From NCBI GenBank assembly GCA_005883625.1, contig VBDU01000074.1, positions 1 through 64,000 on the forward strand: a DNA stretch of 64,000 bases. The letters run 5' to 3'. The translations under genes were made by a program, and so were the position numbers. The notes below the pieces were generated by a model that saw only the letters and a list, made by a program, of their open reading frames with translations, did not search any database and had not been told where the DNA came from. Shown one piece after another: positions 14,847 through 23,093 of this stretch (the first letter of the stretch is position 1; each line of letters starts with the position of its first letter). The stretch is from Chloroflexota bacterium (GTDB lineage: Bacteria; Chloroflexota; Limnocylindria; P2-11E).

Positions 14847-15394
14847 CGCTCCGCCGCGCGCTTGACGCGCGCGAGGATCTCGCGGCGGATGAGCCCGCTG
14901 CCCGCACGGACGGCGAGCCAGTAACGACCGAAGCCGCGCCGTGCGGCGTCGTCGGCGCAGAGGATCCGCGTCTCGGTCGAAAGCCGCGTCCGCCCGCCGG
15001 CGAGCGGCTCGAGCCGGAAGTCCATCGCCGCCTTCGCGGTCCCGGGCGTCGAGAAGGCGGCGAAGTCGGCGGCGCTCACGCGCATGCCGCCGCCGGTGAC
15101 GCGCCAGAAGCGGCCGGCGATGCCGAGCACGATCTCGCGGCCCGGCTCCTCGGCGAGGAGCGCGAATCCCGCTCCGAGGAGGCCGTCGAGCGTCACGTGC
15201 CGCCGCAGCGGGAGGCCGCGCCGCCCGAGGACGCGATCCGGCAGCGCGCGGACCGCCATGAGCACGCGCGTGAGCGGCAGGTCGGCGAGATCGAGCGTGC
15301 GGAGCGCGGCGTAGGTCCGCGCGGCGTCGGCGCGGACGACGATCGCGTGTCGCTCGCTCGCGTCGTAGCGAGGGAGGATGCGTTCGAGCGCCAT
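14843..15394 (-). CDS. SRPBCC-like (START/polyketide-cyclase fold) protein
   Basis: The 183-residue protein begins ERILPRYDASERHAIVV and has a central GFALLAEEPGREIVLGIAGRFWR, a pattern seen in SRPBCC proteins that enclose hydrophobic ligands. The C-terminus is basic (ARVKRAAER). I do not recognise a specific subfamily; DUF2867-like is possible. It ends by overlapping the DDN gene convergently by four bases. No signal peptide or membrane segment is visible. Confidence 0.65.
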   Translation of the reverse strand: MALERILPRYDASERHAIVVRADAARTYAALRTLDLADLPLTRVLMAVRALPDRVLGRRGLPLRRHVTLDGLLGAGFALLAEEPGREIVLGIAGRFWRVTGGGMRVSAADFAAFSTPGTAKAAMDFRLEPLAGGRTRLSTETRILCADDAARRGFGRYWLAVRAGSGLIRREILARVKRAAER

Positions 15395-15434
15395 CCATCA
15401 AGTGAGCACCGCCGAGGCCGCGTTCGTGACGGCG

Positions 15435-16136
15435 CTACGCCGGCGCGAGCGAGCGCTGGAACGCGGCGAGGTCGTTGCCGCCGTCCGCGAGCGCGGTGTC
15501 GAACTCAGAAGGAAACGGCGAGCCATCGATGAGCGGCGCGAAGTGGGCCGCGATCGGCGGCGGGAGCTGGTGCGCGTCGCGGAAGTTCGTGGGGATGTCG
15601 GCGAAGTACTCGACGACGTTCGCGTGGTCGCCCTGCCGCAGGAAAGAGCCGGTCACCCAATCGCGATAGCGAGGGAACGCGTCGACCAGCGCGCGGCTCT
15701 CGGCGACGACGCTTCGCAGGCGTGCGAAGCCGCGGCCCTCGTCGGCGCGGTAGCGGGGATGGTTCCAGCACACGAAGTGGAAGAGCTCGTGGCATGCCGA
15801 GAGACGCACCTGCCGCAGGCCCTCGTACGTCTCGACCCCCGCGGCGAGCCAGATCTCATTGCCGTCGGGCCAGAAGCCGCCGCCGCCCCGCGCGTCGTAG
15901 CGGTGGAACGGGCAGCGCGCGCAGAGCGCCCGCACCTCGGGCGGGAACCCCTCGAGGGCGCGCTCGATGAGCCGTGGCCCGGGCGTGACATATAGATAGG
16001 TACGACCCAGCCAGAGGCGCTCGCGAAGGCCGGCGAGATCGCGCGGCGCGAGGACACGCTCCGCGAAGGCCAGCACGACGTGACCCATCTCGTTCGGGAC
16101 CGCGGCGCGAGAGAGCTCCACGTGCGGCGCGGGCAT
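15435..16136 (-). CDS. Putative zinc metalloprotease of unknown family (HExxH)
   Basis: The 233-residue protein carries SACHELFHFVCW near residues 112-123, a HExxH motif, and about 65 residues later NVVEYFADIPTNF, whose Glu in ExFAD is a plausible third zinc ligand as in lethal-factor-like gluzincins. Two further Cys (LCARCPFHR) lie near residues 72-75. I do not recognise the family, and peptidase activity is inference. The start is ATG 16136 with TAATCT six bases upstream, so it probably has its own promoter although it lies only nine bases after the ECF42 sigma stop. Confidence 0.6.
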   Translation of the reverse strand: MPAPHVELSRAAVPNEMGHVVLAFAERVLAPRDLAGLRERLWLGRTYLYVTPGPRLIERALEGFPPEVRALCARCPFHRYDARGGGGFWPDGNEIWLAAGVETYEGLRQVRLSACHELFHFVCWNHPRYRADEGRGFARLRSVVAESRALVDAFPRYRDWVTGSFLRQGDHANVVEYFADIPTNFRDAHQLPPPIAAHFAPLIDGSPFPSEFDTALADGGNDLAAFQRSLAPA

Positions 16137-16142
16137 CGCCCG

Positions 16143-16148
16143 AGATTA
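16143..16148 (-). promoter_or_regulatory. Probable leaderless -10 box (TAATCT)
   Basis: TAATCT on the minus strand lies six bases upstream of ATG 16136. It overlaps the end of the ECF42 sigma gene. Confidence 0.4.
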
Positions 16149-17351
16149 GGCGAGTCGCGACTCCAGGAGCGCGCGCTCGGCGGGATTTTCGGTGAGCGCG
16201 AGCGCGCGCGCGTCCGCGGCGCGGGCTTCTCCGGGCCGGCCGAGATCGCGCAGGAGCTCGGCGCGCGTCGCGTGGAAGAGGTGATAGCGCTCGAGCGGCT
16301 CGGCGAGCGCGTCGACCGCCACGAGGGCCTCCGCCGGCCCGATCGCGTATCGCAGGGCGATCGCGCGGTTGAGGTCGACGACCGGCGATGGATCGATGAG
16401 CCGGAGGACCTCGTAGAGGCTGAGGATCTCGGGCCAGTCCGTCTGCCCCCAGGACGCGGCGCTCGCGTGCGTCGCCGCGATCGCGGCCTGCAGCTGATAT
16501 TTGCCGGGCCGCCGCATCCGCGCGGCACGCTCCACCAGCGCGGCGGCGTCCGCGATCGCCTCGCGATCCCAGAGCGAGCGGTCCTGCTCGCGTAGCAAGA
16601 CGAGCGCGCCGTCGACGCGGAAGCGCGCGCGCTGCCGGGCCCGATGCAGGCGCATGAGCGCGAGAAGGCCGAGCGCCTCGGGCTCGTCGGGCATGAGCCG
16701 GACCAGCAGCGACGCGAGCCATTCGGCGTCCTCGGCGAGGTCGCGCGAGGCGACGCGGCCGGGGCCGGCGCTGAGGTAGCCCTCGTTGAACGTGAGGTAG
16801 AGGACCGCGAGCACTTCTTCGAGCCGGTCGGGTAGCTCGCTCGCCTCGGGGACGCGGAACGGGATATGCGCGTCCACGATCTTCCGCTTTGCGCGCACCA
16901 GCCGTTGCGCGACCGTGGCTTCGGAGACCAGGAACGCGCGCGCGATCTCCGCCGTGGTGAGGCCGATGACGCTTCGCAGCGTGAGCGCGACCTGCGCCTC
17001 GCGCGAGAGCGCGGGGTGGCAGCACGTGAAGACGAGCTCGAGCCGCTCGTCCGGGACGTTCATGTCGGGGGTCCGAGGGGCCTCGTGGGGTCTGAGGGGG
17101 GCATCGCCCCCTTCAACGAGTGCGAGCTTCTCGCGATAGCGCGCGTCGCGGCGGAGGCGGTCGATCCCGTGGCGCTTCGCCACGACGAGGAGCCAGGCGC
17201 CGGGGTTGCGCGGGATCCCGTCCCGCGGCCAATGCTCGAGCGCGCTGATGAGCGCGTCCTGGACGCACTCCTCGGCGACGTCGAAGTCGCCGAGGGCGCG
17301 GACGAGCGCCGCGGTGAGCCGGCCGGCCTCCTCGCGGAAGACCTCGGCCAC
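16146..17351 (-). CDS. ECF42-type RNA polymerase sigma factor with C-terminal extension
   Basis: The 401-residue protein has sigma region 2 ([21 protein letters not shown], residues 18-38) and region 4 ([26 protein letters not shown], about 127-153), followed by a long TPR-like C-terminal domain containing YLTFNEGYL and [14 protein letters not shown]. That architecture is the ECF42 group, normally encoded beside YciI/DGPF proteins, as here. The gene has no anti-sigma neighbour, in keeping with the group, where the extension is the regulatory part. A repeat unit (copy B) is translated inside the linker at about residues 80-95. The frame is open upstream to a TAG at 17391; GTG 17351 is the best start. 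Confidence 0.9.
   Translation of the reverse strand: MAEVFREEAGRLTAALVRALGDFDVAEECVQDALISALEHWPRDGIPRNPGAWLLVVAKRHGIDRLRRDARYREKLALVEGGDAPLRPHEAPRTPDMNVPDERLELVFTCCHPALSREAQVALTLRSVIGLTTAEIARAFLVSEATVAQRLVRAKRKIVDAHIPFRVPEASELPDRLEEVLAVLYLTFNEGYLSAGPGRVASRDLAEDAEWLASLLVRLMPDEPEALGLLALMRLHRARQRARFRVDGALVLLREQDRSLWDREAIADAAALVERAARMRRPGKYQLQAAIAATHASAASWGQTDWPEILSLYEVLRLIDPSPVVDLNRAIALRYAIGPAEALVAVDALAEPLERYHLFHATRAELLRDLGRPGEARAADARALALTENPAERALLESRLA
17066..17111. repeat. Dispersed G-rich palindromic repeat, copy B (inside the ECF42 sigma gene)
   Basis: The stretch reads GTCGGGGGTCCGAGGGGCC, then ends in GGGGGC-ATC-GCCCCC (17097-17111). It matches copy A in its GGGGGTCCGAGGGG core. It encodes the residues [16 protein letters not shown] in the linker between sigma regions 2 and 4, so the repeat has been tolerated in frame. 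Confidence 0.55.
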
Positions 17352-17390
17352 CGCGGCGTCGGTCGCCTCACGTACGGTCCCCGGGCTCGC

Positions 17391-17651
17391 CTAGCGCCCC
17401 TCGACGATAGGCCGTACCTCGACGCCGCCCGCCGGCCAGCCCTTCGCGATCTCGATGGCCGCCTGCTTGTCGGCGACGTCGACGATCGCGAAGCCACCGA
17501 TCCCCTCCTTGGCCTGCTCGCCACCGCGGAGATGCCGCCCGTTCTCGCTCCACCAGCGACCGACGGCGTCGTACTGCTTGCGCTTGGCCTCTTCGGGCAG
17601 CCGGTCGTAATCGGCGTACGACCCGAAGAAGAGAAGCATGAACTTGGGCAT
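17391..17651 (-). CDS. YciI-family protein lacking the DGPF segment
   Basis: The 86-residue product starts MPKFMLLFFGSYADYDRL and ends GGFAIVDVADKQAAIEIAKGWPAGG, clearly a sister of the gene at 17657. In the middle, where the sister has about 27 residues including TDGPF, this one joins GGEQ directly to AKEGIGGFA. The family is defined by the DGPF motif, so this copy is internally shortened; the DNA is continuous and in frame. A small ferredoxin-like fold could still form. It lies five bases after the sister gene and 39 bases before ECF42. Confidence 0.8.
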   Translation of the reverse strand: MPKFMLLFFGSYADYDRLPEEAKRKQYDAVGRWWSENGRHLRGGEQAKEGIGGFAIVDVADKQAAIEIAKGWPAGGVEVRPIVEGR

Positions 17652-17656
17652 CGCGC

Positions 17657-18046
17657 CTAGGCGTGCTGCGGCTGAGCGTTCTGTTCGCCGTGCTGGGGCT
17701 GCTCGTCGTGCTCGACGCACGGCCGGACCTCGACGCCGCCGCCGGGCCAGGTCTTCGCGAGCGCGATCGCGTCGTCCAGGTCCTTGGCCTCGACGACGGC
17801 GAACCCGCCCACGGACTCCTTCGCCTCGAGGAACGGGCCGTCGGTCACGAGGGCCTTGCCGTTCTGCTTCCGGATCGTCGTCGCCGTCCGCGTGGGCTGG
17901 AGCTCCTCGCCGCCCTTGAGGTAGCCGTTCTTCGAGTTCTCCTCCCACCACTTCCCGATCGCCTGGTAGGTGTCCATGGTCGCGGTCGAGCTGTGGGATT
18001 CGCCGAGGCGCTCGTCGTCGATGAACAGGAATACGTACTTGGGCAT
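17657..18046 (-). CDS. YciI/DGPF-domain protein
   Basis: This 129-residue protein has the complete YCII fold signature: YVFLFIDDERL at the N-terminus, YQAIGKWWEENSK, LVTDGPFLEAKESVGGFAVVEA and AIALAKTWPGGGVEVRP. Such proteins accompany ECF42 sigma factors and are thought to be part of its regulation or regulon. The C-terminal tail is Gln/His-rich (EHDEQPQHGEQNAQPQHA), which could bind metal. ATG 18046 has an AAAAGGGGAAG ribosome site. Confidence 0.9.
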   Translation of the reverse strand: MPKYVFLFIDDERLGESHSSTATMDTYQAIGKWWEENSKNGYLKGGEELQPTRTATTIRKQNGKALVTDGPFLEAKESVGGFAVVEAKDLDDAIALAKTWPGGGVEVRPCVEHDEQPQHGEQNAQPQHA

Positions 18047-18104
18047 TGGCTTCCCCTTTTGTTGGTTTTCAGTACGACGAACAGCGAAGACCGGTTTCGA
18101 CAGC

Positions 18105-18713
18105 CTAGCCACGCATTCGTGACGGTTGCCAGCCTCCTTGCGGCACCTCGCCCGCGCGTTCGAGCGCGAGCAGGCGCCGCTTCGCGGGCAGGCCCCCGGC
18201 GTAGCCGCCCAGGCTGCCGTCGCTGGCGACGACGCGGTGGCAGGGGACGACGATCGCGATCGGATTGGCCCCGAGCGCCCCGCCCGCCGCCCGCGAGGCG
18301 CGCTCGTTCCCGGCACGCCGCGCCACGGTCGCGTACGTCGTCAGCTCGCCATAGGGGACGCGCGCCGTCGCACCGAGGATGCGTCGCTGGAACGGCGTGA
18401 GGCCGGAGAGGTCCGCCGCGACGGCGAACGCCCGGCGCTTCCCGGCGAAGTACTCCTCGAGCTCGCGCGCGAGGCCGCTCGCGCGGCGCGGATCGGGCAC
18501 GAGGCCCGGGCCGTGGGCGCGCACCAGCCGCGCGAGATCGGAGGCCGTCGGCTCGTCGCCGTAGTGCAGCGCGGCGACGCCCGCGGGGCCGACCGCGACC
18601 CAGAGCGGGCCGAGGGGCGAGTCGAGAACGTCGTAGCCAAGCGTGGCGAGTCCCTCGCGCCGCGCGCGCCACACCAGGCGCTCCCGAGCGTCGGCGACGG
18701 CCTGTTCGATCAT
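18105..18713 (-). CDS. ogt: Methylated-DNA-protein cysteine methyltransferase (Ogt/MGMT)
   Basis: The 202-residue protein contains the catalytic PCHRVV motif near residues 145-150, preceded by GANPIAIV, and the DNA-binding region SGLTPFQRRILGATARVPYGELTTYATVA. It transfers the methyl group from O6-methylguanine to its own Cys. The N-terminal half is divergent (RARREGLATLGYDVLDSPLGPLWV). Its ATG at 18713 overlaps the stop of the ECF sigma gene (ATGA), so the two form an operon and repair may be part of the sigma regulon. Confidence 0.92.
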   Translation of the reverse strand: MIEQAVADARERLVWRARREGLATLGYDVLDSPLGPLWVAVGPAGVAALHYGDEPTASDLARLVRAHGPGLVPDPRRASGLARELEEYFAGKRRAFAVAADLSGLTPFQRRILGATARVPYGELTTYATVARRAGNERASRAAGGALGANPIAIVVPCHRVVASDGSLGGYAGGLPAKRRLLALERAGEVPQGGWQPSRMRG

Positions 18714-19174
18714 CGTGTTGCCTCCTTCACCTTCTTCATGGCTTCGGCGACGCGCGAGCGCGCGGCCTCCTCGCTGCAGCCGAGCGCCGCCGCGACCTCG
18801 CGGTAGGGGCGGCCTTCGACCTTGTGGAGCACGAACGCCGCGCGTTGCCCCGGCGGCAGCGTGCGGATCGACGCCGCGAGGTCGGCCAGCGTCACGCCGT
18901 CGCGCTCCGGGGCGGCGAGACGCAGCTCCGCGAGCGGCACGAGGCGGCGATCTCGCCGCGCCCGATCGATCGCTTTGTTCGTCGCGATCTTGTACAGCCA
19001 CGCGCGCTCGGCGCCGCGACGCGGCGGCGGCCACGCGCGGAAGGCCGCGAGGAAGGTCTCCTGATAGAGGTCGTCCGCGCCGTCGCGCGACCCGACGAGG
19101 CGCAGCGCGTACACGAAGATCTCGCGCTCGTGGCGCTCGATGAGCTCGCCGAAAGTGAGAGCACCTGTCGACAC
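18710..19174 (-). CDS. ECF-family RNA polymerase sigma factor
   Basis: The 154-residue protein carries region 2 (VYALRLVGSRDGADDLYQETFLAAFRAW with WLYKIATNKAIDRARR) and region 4 (LPPGQRAAFVLHKVEGRPYREVAAALGCSEEAARSRV). GTG 19174 was preferred over longer starts because TACCCT lies seven bases upstream and the extra N-terminal residues are not sigma-like. No anti-sigma is adjacent. It is cotranscribed with ogt, suggesting an alkylation- or stress-type regulon. Confidence 0.88.
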   Translation of the reverse strand: MSTGALTFGELIERHEREIFVYALRLVGSRDGADDLYQETFLAAFRAWPPPRRGAERAWLYKIATNKAIDRARRDRRLVPLAELRLAAPERDGVTLADLAASIRTLPPGQRAAFVLHKVEGRPYREVAAALGCSEEAARSRVAEAMKKVKEATR

Positions 19175-19181
19175 CGTCCGG

Positions 19182-19187
19182 AGGGTA
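19182..19187 (-). promoter_or_regulatory. Probable leaderless -10 box (TACCCT)
   Basis: TACCCT on the minus strand lies seven bases upstream of GTG 19174. Confidence 0.35.
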
Positions 19188-19235
19188 GAACGCGCAAGGA
19201 TCCGCCGATGTGAGATACGTGAGGTAGCGCACGGT

Positions 19236-19249
19236 GCGGGCGTGCCCGC
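19236..19249. promoter_or_regulatory. Palindrome in divergent gap
   Basis: GCGGGC-GT-GCCCGC lies in the 174-base divergent region between the ECF sigma gene and the large membrane protein gene. It may be an operator for either. The rest of this gap holds GGTCGCTC-type tandem repeats near 19310-19330 and nothing else I recognise. Confidence 0.3.
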
Positions 19250-19331
19250 GCGGACGGACCTGCCGCCGTGTAACGGCACGCTTGCGCTTCGGACCATGAT
19301 TGACGCCTTGGTCGCTCGGTCGCTCGCTCGG

Positions 19332-19347
19332 AGGCCGGCTTCGGCCT
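19332..19347 (+). promoter_or_regulatory. Hairpin abutting the start codon of the 19349 gene
   Basis: AGGCCG-GCTT-CGGCCT forms a perfect six-base stem with a four-base loop and ends two bases before ATG 19349. A stem here would cover the ribosome landing zone. Function is unknown. Confidence 0.35.
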
Positions 19348-19348
19348 A

Positions 19349-22300
19349 ATGGCCATGCGCTGCTACTTCTGCGGTCGTGAGCAAGGGCCGAAAGCGCCCG
19401 GCTTCTGTCTGTCGTGCGGTCGGCCCCTCACCGCGACGCCGGCCTCGGAGCTCTTCGGACGCCGGTACATCCTGAACCGGCTCGACGATCTCGCCCGTGG
19501 CGGCGTCCTGGACGCGGACTCGGCGGAGCGAGTCAGACGGGCGATGCTCCGGGAGCTCGGGGAGGCGCCCACGCCAGAGCCCGCGGCGCCGGTCGTGCCG
19601 TCGCCGGTGGACGCCGTGCCGGCCGTCGAAAGCCGGCCCGTGCCTTCCGTACGCCCGGCGGTCACCGCGGCGGTACGCCAGCGGCCTGCCGGACCGTCGC
19701 CGATCGAGAGCTTGTTCACGCCGGAACGCGCCCCGAGCCTGCTCCTCTACCTCGGCGCGTTCCTCGTCGTCGTCGCGGCTCTCATCTTCGTGAACGTCTC
19801 GCGCGAGCAGGTCTCGGACGCCGTACGTCTCGCGCTCATGATCGTTGGGACGCTCGGGTTCCTGGGTGCCGGCCTCCTGTGCCACCGTGTCCCGCGCGTC
19901 GAGGAGGCGGGGCGGACGTTCATCGTGATCGGGGCGCTGCTCGTCCCGGTCGACTTCGTCGCGTACTACGTGCTCGTGGCGCACGAGTCGCCGCTCACCT
20001 CGCCGGTCATGTGGATCGTCGGCTCGCTCTGGTCGGCTGGTCTCTACGGGGGGCTCGCAACGAACCGTTACGGCACGGCGTACGCGTACCTGTTCTTCGC
20101 CGCTTGTCTCAGCGCGATCGCGGGAATACTCGCGTGGTCCGACACCGTCGCCTGGGCGGGCGTGCTGTTCGCCGGTCTTGCCCTGGCGATCCAGCTGGTC
20201 GATGACCGCGCCGGGCGGACCGCGCTCGCACATCTGACCCGACCGCTGCTGCTGCCGGCGCGCGTTCTCGTGGCGGTCGCCCTCGTGGTCGGCTCGTCGA
20301 TCGCCCTCGCCGTCGGGCTCGGCGTCCCGGCCGGGGGGGACCGCTTCGCGCTGTCCGCGCTCGGCGTCGTCGGGCTCGCGTACTACGTGGTCAGAGCTCG
20401 CCTTGAGATCGGCTGGGAGCGATGGCTCGCGGTCGCCGGCCCTGCTGCCGTCGCCGAGGCCCTCGTGTTCGCGTTCGGCGCCCCGCTACAGACGTACGGC
20501 TTCGCGGCCGGGATCCTGGCCGTTTGCTACGCCCTCGCTGGAGAGCTCGGTGATCTCGCCGGCCAACCCACACCTCTTGCCGGATGGGTCCGTATCCGCG
20601 CGGTCCCGATCGCGTACGTCGCCGTCGGCGTCGCGCTCGTCCCGTTCGCCGCGTACTGGCGCGCGCCCGCCGTCGGCGCGCTCGTCTATCTCGGGATGAC
20701 CGTGCTCCTCGCGGTCCTCGTGGCGCGCCGCGCGCGCTCCGCGCGGGCCGCGCAGGCGTACCAGGGAGCGACGCTCGTCGCGGCCGCGGTGGCGCACGTC
20801 GGTGTGGTCTTCGCGCTCGTCGCGGCGGGTGTCCTGCACGCGGGGCCCGCGCCGATGTCCGGGCTCGTCTTCCGCGAGCTCGCGCTCGCCTTCAGCCCGC
20901 TCGCGGCAGGCCTCGCGGTGCTCGCGGCGCTCGCGCGGCGGCGACTCGCGCCGATCTCCCGCCCGCTCGCCATCGCGGCGGTGTCGAGCGCGGTGCTGGT
21001 GGTCGACTACGTGCTCGCGGACCCGCCGCTCGCCACGATCCTCGCCGCGCTCGCCGCCGCCGTGATCGTCGCGAGCGGCGTCGACGCCCGCCGCCCGGCC
21101 GCGCTCTGGCTGGCCGCCGCGTTCGCCGCGGTCGCCGCCTCGTCCGCCGTGCGCTGGCTCGACCCACCAGAGGCGACGCGGCCGGTGGCCGCGGCCCTCG
21201 CGGCGCTGGTCATCTTCGTGCCCGCGTACCTGCCGCGTTTCCGCGCGGATCCGTTCGCGCGCGTGGCGCGCGAGATCGCCGTCTCGCTGGCCGGCGTCGG
21301 CGTGCTCAGCGGGCTCGCGTTCGCGTTCGCACGATCGTTCGGCGCCGCGTCGCTCTTGCCCTGGGATACCGGCGTCTGGTGGGCGACCGTCCCGGTGGTC
21401 TCGGCCTTCGGCGCGATCGCGGTCGCCGAGGCGCTGCATCGTCGATCGCCGAGCCTCGTCCTCGCGGCCACGCTCTCGTTCCTCGGCTCAACGCTGATGA
21501 TCGTCGCGAGCCTGCATCCGGCGGCGGTCGAGGCCTACACACTGCCGGTCGCCCTGTACTTCGCGATCGTCGCCTGGGCGCTCTCTCGATTCGGCCCGGC
21601 CGAGCTGCGGTCCACACTCGCGACGCCGGCGCAGATCGCCGCGGCGCTCGCACTCATCGCGCCGACGTACCTCTGGAGCTGGCGGTCCGATGAGCCGGCG
21701 CGAACGGTCCTCGTCCTCGCCGAGGGGCTCCTGCTGCTCGGCGGCGCCGCGAACCGCGGGTCGGCCCCGCTCAGCGTCGTGTCGCTCGGTGCGCTCGCCG
21801 CCGCGGGCGTCCGCGCGACCGCCGCGCCGCTGGCCTTCGAATCCGTCGCGGGCATCGCGGGCGTCGCGACGATCGCGCTCACGCTGTTCGTGCCGGGCCG
21901 GATCGCCTGGCGCGTCGATCCGCGGCTGCGCGAGGCTGCCGAGGCGATGGGCGTCCTGCTGCTGCTCGCCCCACCGCTCGTCCGCGCGACGGCGTTCGGG
22001 TCCGACGCGCTGATGCAAGGAGGGAGCGTCCTCGCCGGCGGAACGGTCATCGTCGCGCTCGCGCTCTGGTCGGGCCGGAGGGCGCTCTTCGCGGCGGCCG
22101 CGACGATGCTTGGTTGCACCACGCTCGTCTCGCTCAACCGCACCGAGATGACCGAGCCGTATGTCGCCGCCGCCGGGGTGGCGATCGTCGCGCTGGCCCT
22201 CGCCATCCCGCGATATCTACCGCGCCGGCTGGCTGTCGAGCTCGAGTGGGCGCTGGAGATCCTCGGCGCCGCGATGATCGTCGCCAGCCCGCTCGTTCGC

Positions 22301-22900
22301 GCGTTCGGCGCTGCCGGGGCGGTCCCCGCGGCTCGCGCGCTCGCGGAGGGGATGGCGCTGCTCGCGATCGGTCTTCTCGTTCGCAGGCGGGCGCTCCCAG
22401 GCGCGGGATTCGCGGCGGTCGTCATCGTCGCGGCGTGGATCCTCGGCGATCCCTCCGCCCGGCAGTTCCACGCGATCGCGGCCGGCGCCGCGCTCGTCGC
22501 GCTGTCGCTCGCCGCGGTGCGTTATCGCGCGGACCTCCTCGACGAACGTGCGCTCATCGGAGCAGAGTGGCTCGGGGCCTTCCTCTTCGTCGGGCCCACG
22601 CTCCTCGCCTCGTGGAGCACCGATTTCTTCCCGGCGACGCCAATCGTCTTCTTCGAGATCGCCTTGATCCTCGGCACGGGGATCCTGCTTCGTCGCCGCT
22701 GGCTCGTCGTCGGGGCGCTCGCGGCCCTCGGCCTCGAGGCGCTGCGCGGAACGATCGACGTGGTGAACCGGCTCCCGAACTGGGCGCTGTTCGGCGTGAG
22801 CGGGGTCATCCTCCTCGCGGCAGGCTTCGTCCTCCTGCTGAAGCGCGAAGCCTGGAACCAGTGGTCGCATCGCGCGTACGGCTGGTGGGCCCGGCTCTGA
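19349..22900 (+). CDS. Very large polytopic membrane protein with N-terminal zinc ribbon (SCO7613 C-terminal-domain type)
   Basis: The protein has 1183 residues. It opens with a double-CxxC zinc ribbon (CYFCG ... CLSCG, residues 5-24), a soluble linker rich in Pro and Ala to about residue 125, and then continuous hydrophobic helices to the C-terminus, roughly thirty by eye. The layout fits the family annotated as SCO7613 C-terminal domain-containing membrane protein, whose function is unknown. Start alternatives are ATG 19349 and ATG 19355. No neighbour explains its role; it is divergent from the ECF sigma gene. Confidence 0.85.
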   Translation: MAMRCYFCGREQGPKAPGFCLSCGRPLTATPASELFGRRYILNRLDDLARGGVLDADSAERVRRAMLRELGEAPTPEPAAPVVPSPVDAVPAVESRPVPSVRPAVTAAVRQRPAGPSPIESLFTPERAPSLLLYLGAFLVVVAALIFVNVSREQVSDAVRLALMIVGTLGFLGAGLLCHRVPRVEEAGRTFIVIGALLVPVDFVAYYVLVAHESPLTSPVMWIVGSLWSAGLYGGLATNRYGTAYAYLFFAACLSAIAGILAWSDTVAWAGVLFAGLALAIQLVDDRAGRTALAHLTRPLLLPARVLVAVALVVGSSIALAVGLGVPAGGDRFALSALGVVGLAYYVVRARLEIGWERWLAVAGPAAVAEALVFAFGAPLQTYGFAAGILAVCYALAGELGDLAGQPTPLAGWVRIRAVPIAYVAVGVALVPFAAYWRAPAVGALVYLGMTVLLAVLVARRARSARAAQAYQGATLVAAAVAHVGVVFALVAAGVLHAGPAPMSGLVFRELALAFSPLAAGLAVLAALARRRLAPISRPLAIAAVSSAVLVVDYVLADPPLATILAALAAAVIVASGVDARRPAALWLAAAFAAVAASSAVRWLDPPEATRPVAAALAALVIFVPAYLPRFRADPFARVAREIAVSLAGVGVLSGLAFAFARSFGAASLLPWDTGVWWATVPVVSAFGAIAVAEALHRRSPSLVLAATLSFLGSTLMIVASLHPAAVEAYTLPVALYFAIVAWALSRFGPAELRSTLATPAQIAAALALIAPTYLWSWRSDEPARTVLVLAEGLLLLGGAANRGSAPLSVVSLGALAAAGVRATAAPLAFESVAGIAGVATIALTLFVPGRIAWRVDPRLREAAEAMGVLLLLAPPLVRATAFGSDALMQGGSVLAGGTVIVALALWSGRRALFAAAATMLGCTTLVSLNRTEMTEPYVAAAGVAIVALALAIPRYLPRRLAVELEWALEILGAAMIVASPLVRAFGAAGAVPAARALAEGMALLAIGLLVRRRALPGAGFAAVVIVAAWILGDPSARQFHAIAAGAALVALSLAAVRYRADLLDERALIGAEWLGAFLFVGPTLLASWSTDFFPATPIVFFEIALILGTGILLRRRWLVVGALAALGLEALRGTIDVVNRLPNWALFGVSGVILLAAGFVLLLKREAWNQWSHRAYGWWARL

Positions 22901-22934
22901 GCGCGGTGGCACGCGCGGTGCGGCGCAGCCGTGC

Positions 22935-23093
22935 ATGGAAAAAGAGAAGGCGAAGCAACTCGAGAACGAGCGTCCCGCGGAGCAGCGCGAGGGCATCACC
23001 GCCAAACGCCGTGGTAGCCCTGCCGCGCCGAGCGACCGGCCCGAGGAGGACGTCCCGCACCCGCAGGACGTCAACGAGATCGGCGAGCCTTAG
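22935..23093 (+). CDS. Small highly charged protein (52 residues)
   Basis: ATG 22935 opens a 52-codon frame: MEKEKAKQLENERPAEQ, a middle RRGSPAAPSDRPEED, and an end DVNEIGEP. Codon third positions are almost all G or C, typical of coding frames here, and the protein is hydrophilic and probably disordered. It ends overlapping the convergent GNAT gene by four bases. The family is not recognised. Confidence 0.6.
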   Translation: MEKEKAKQLENERPAEQREGITAKRRGSPAAPSDRPEEDVPHPQDVNEIGEP

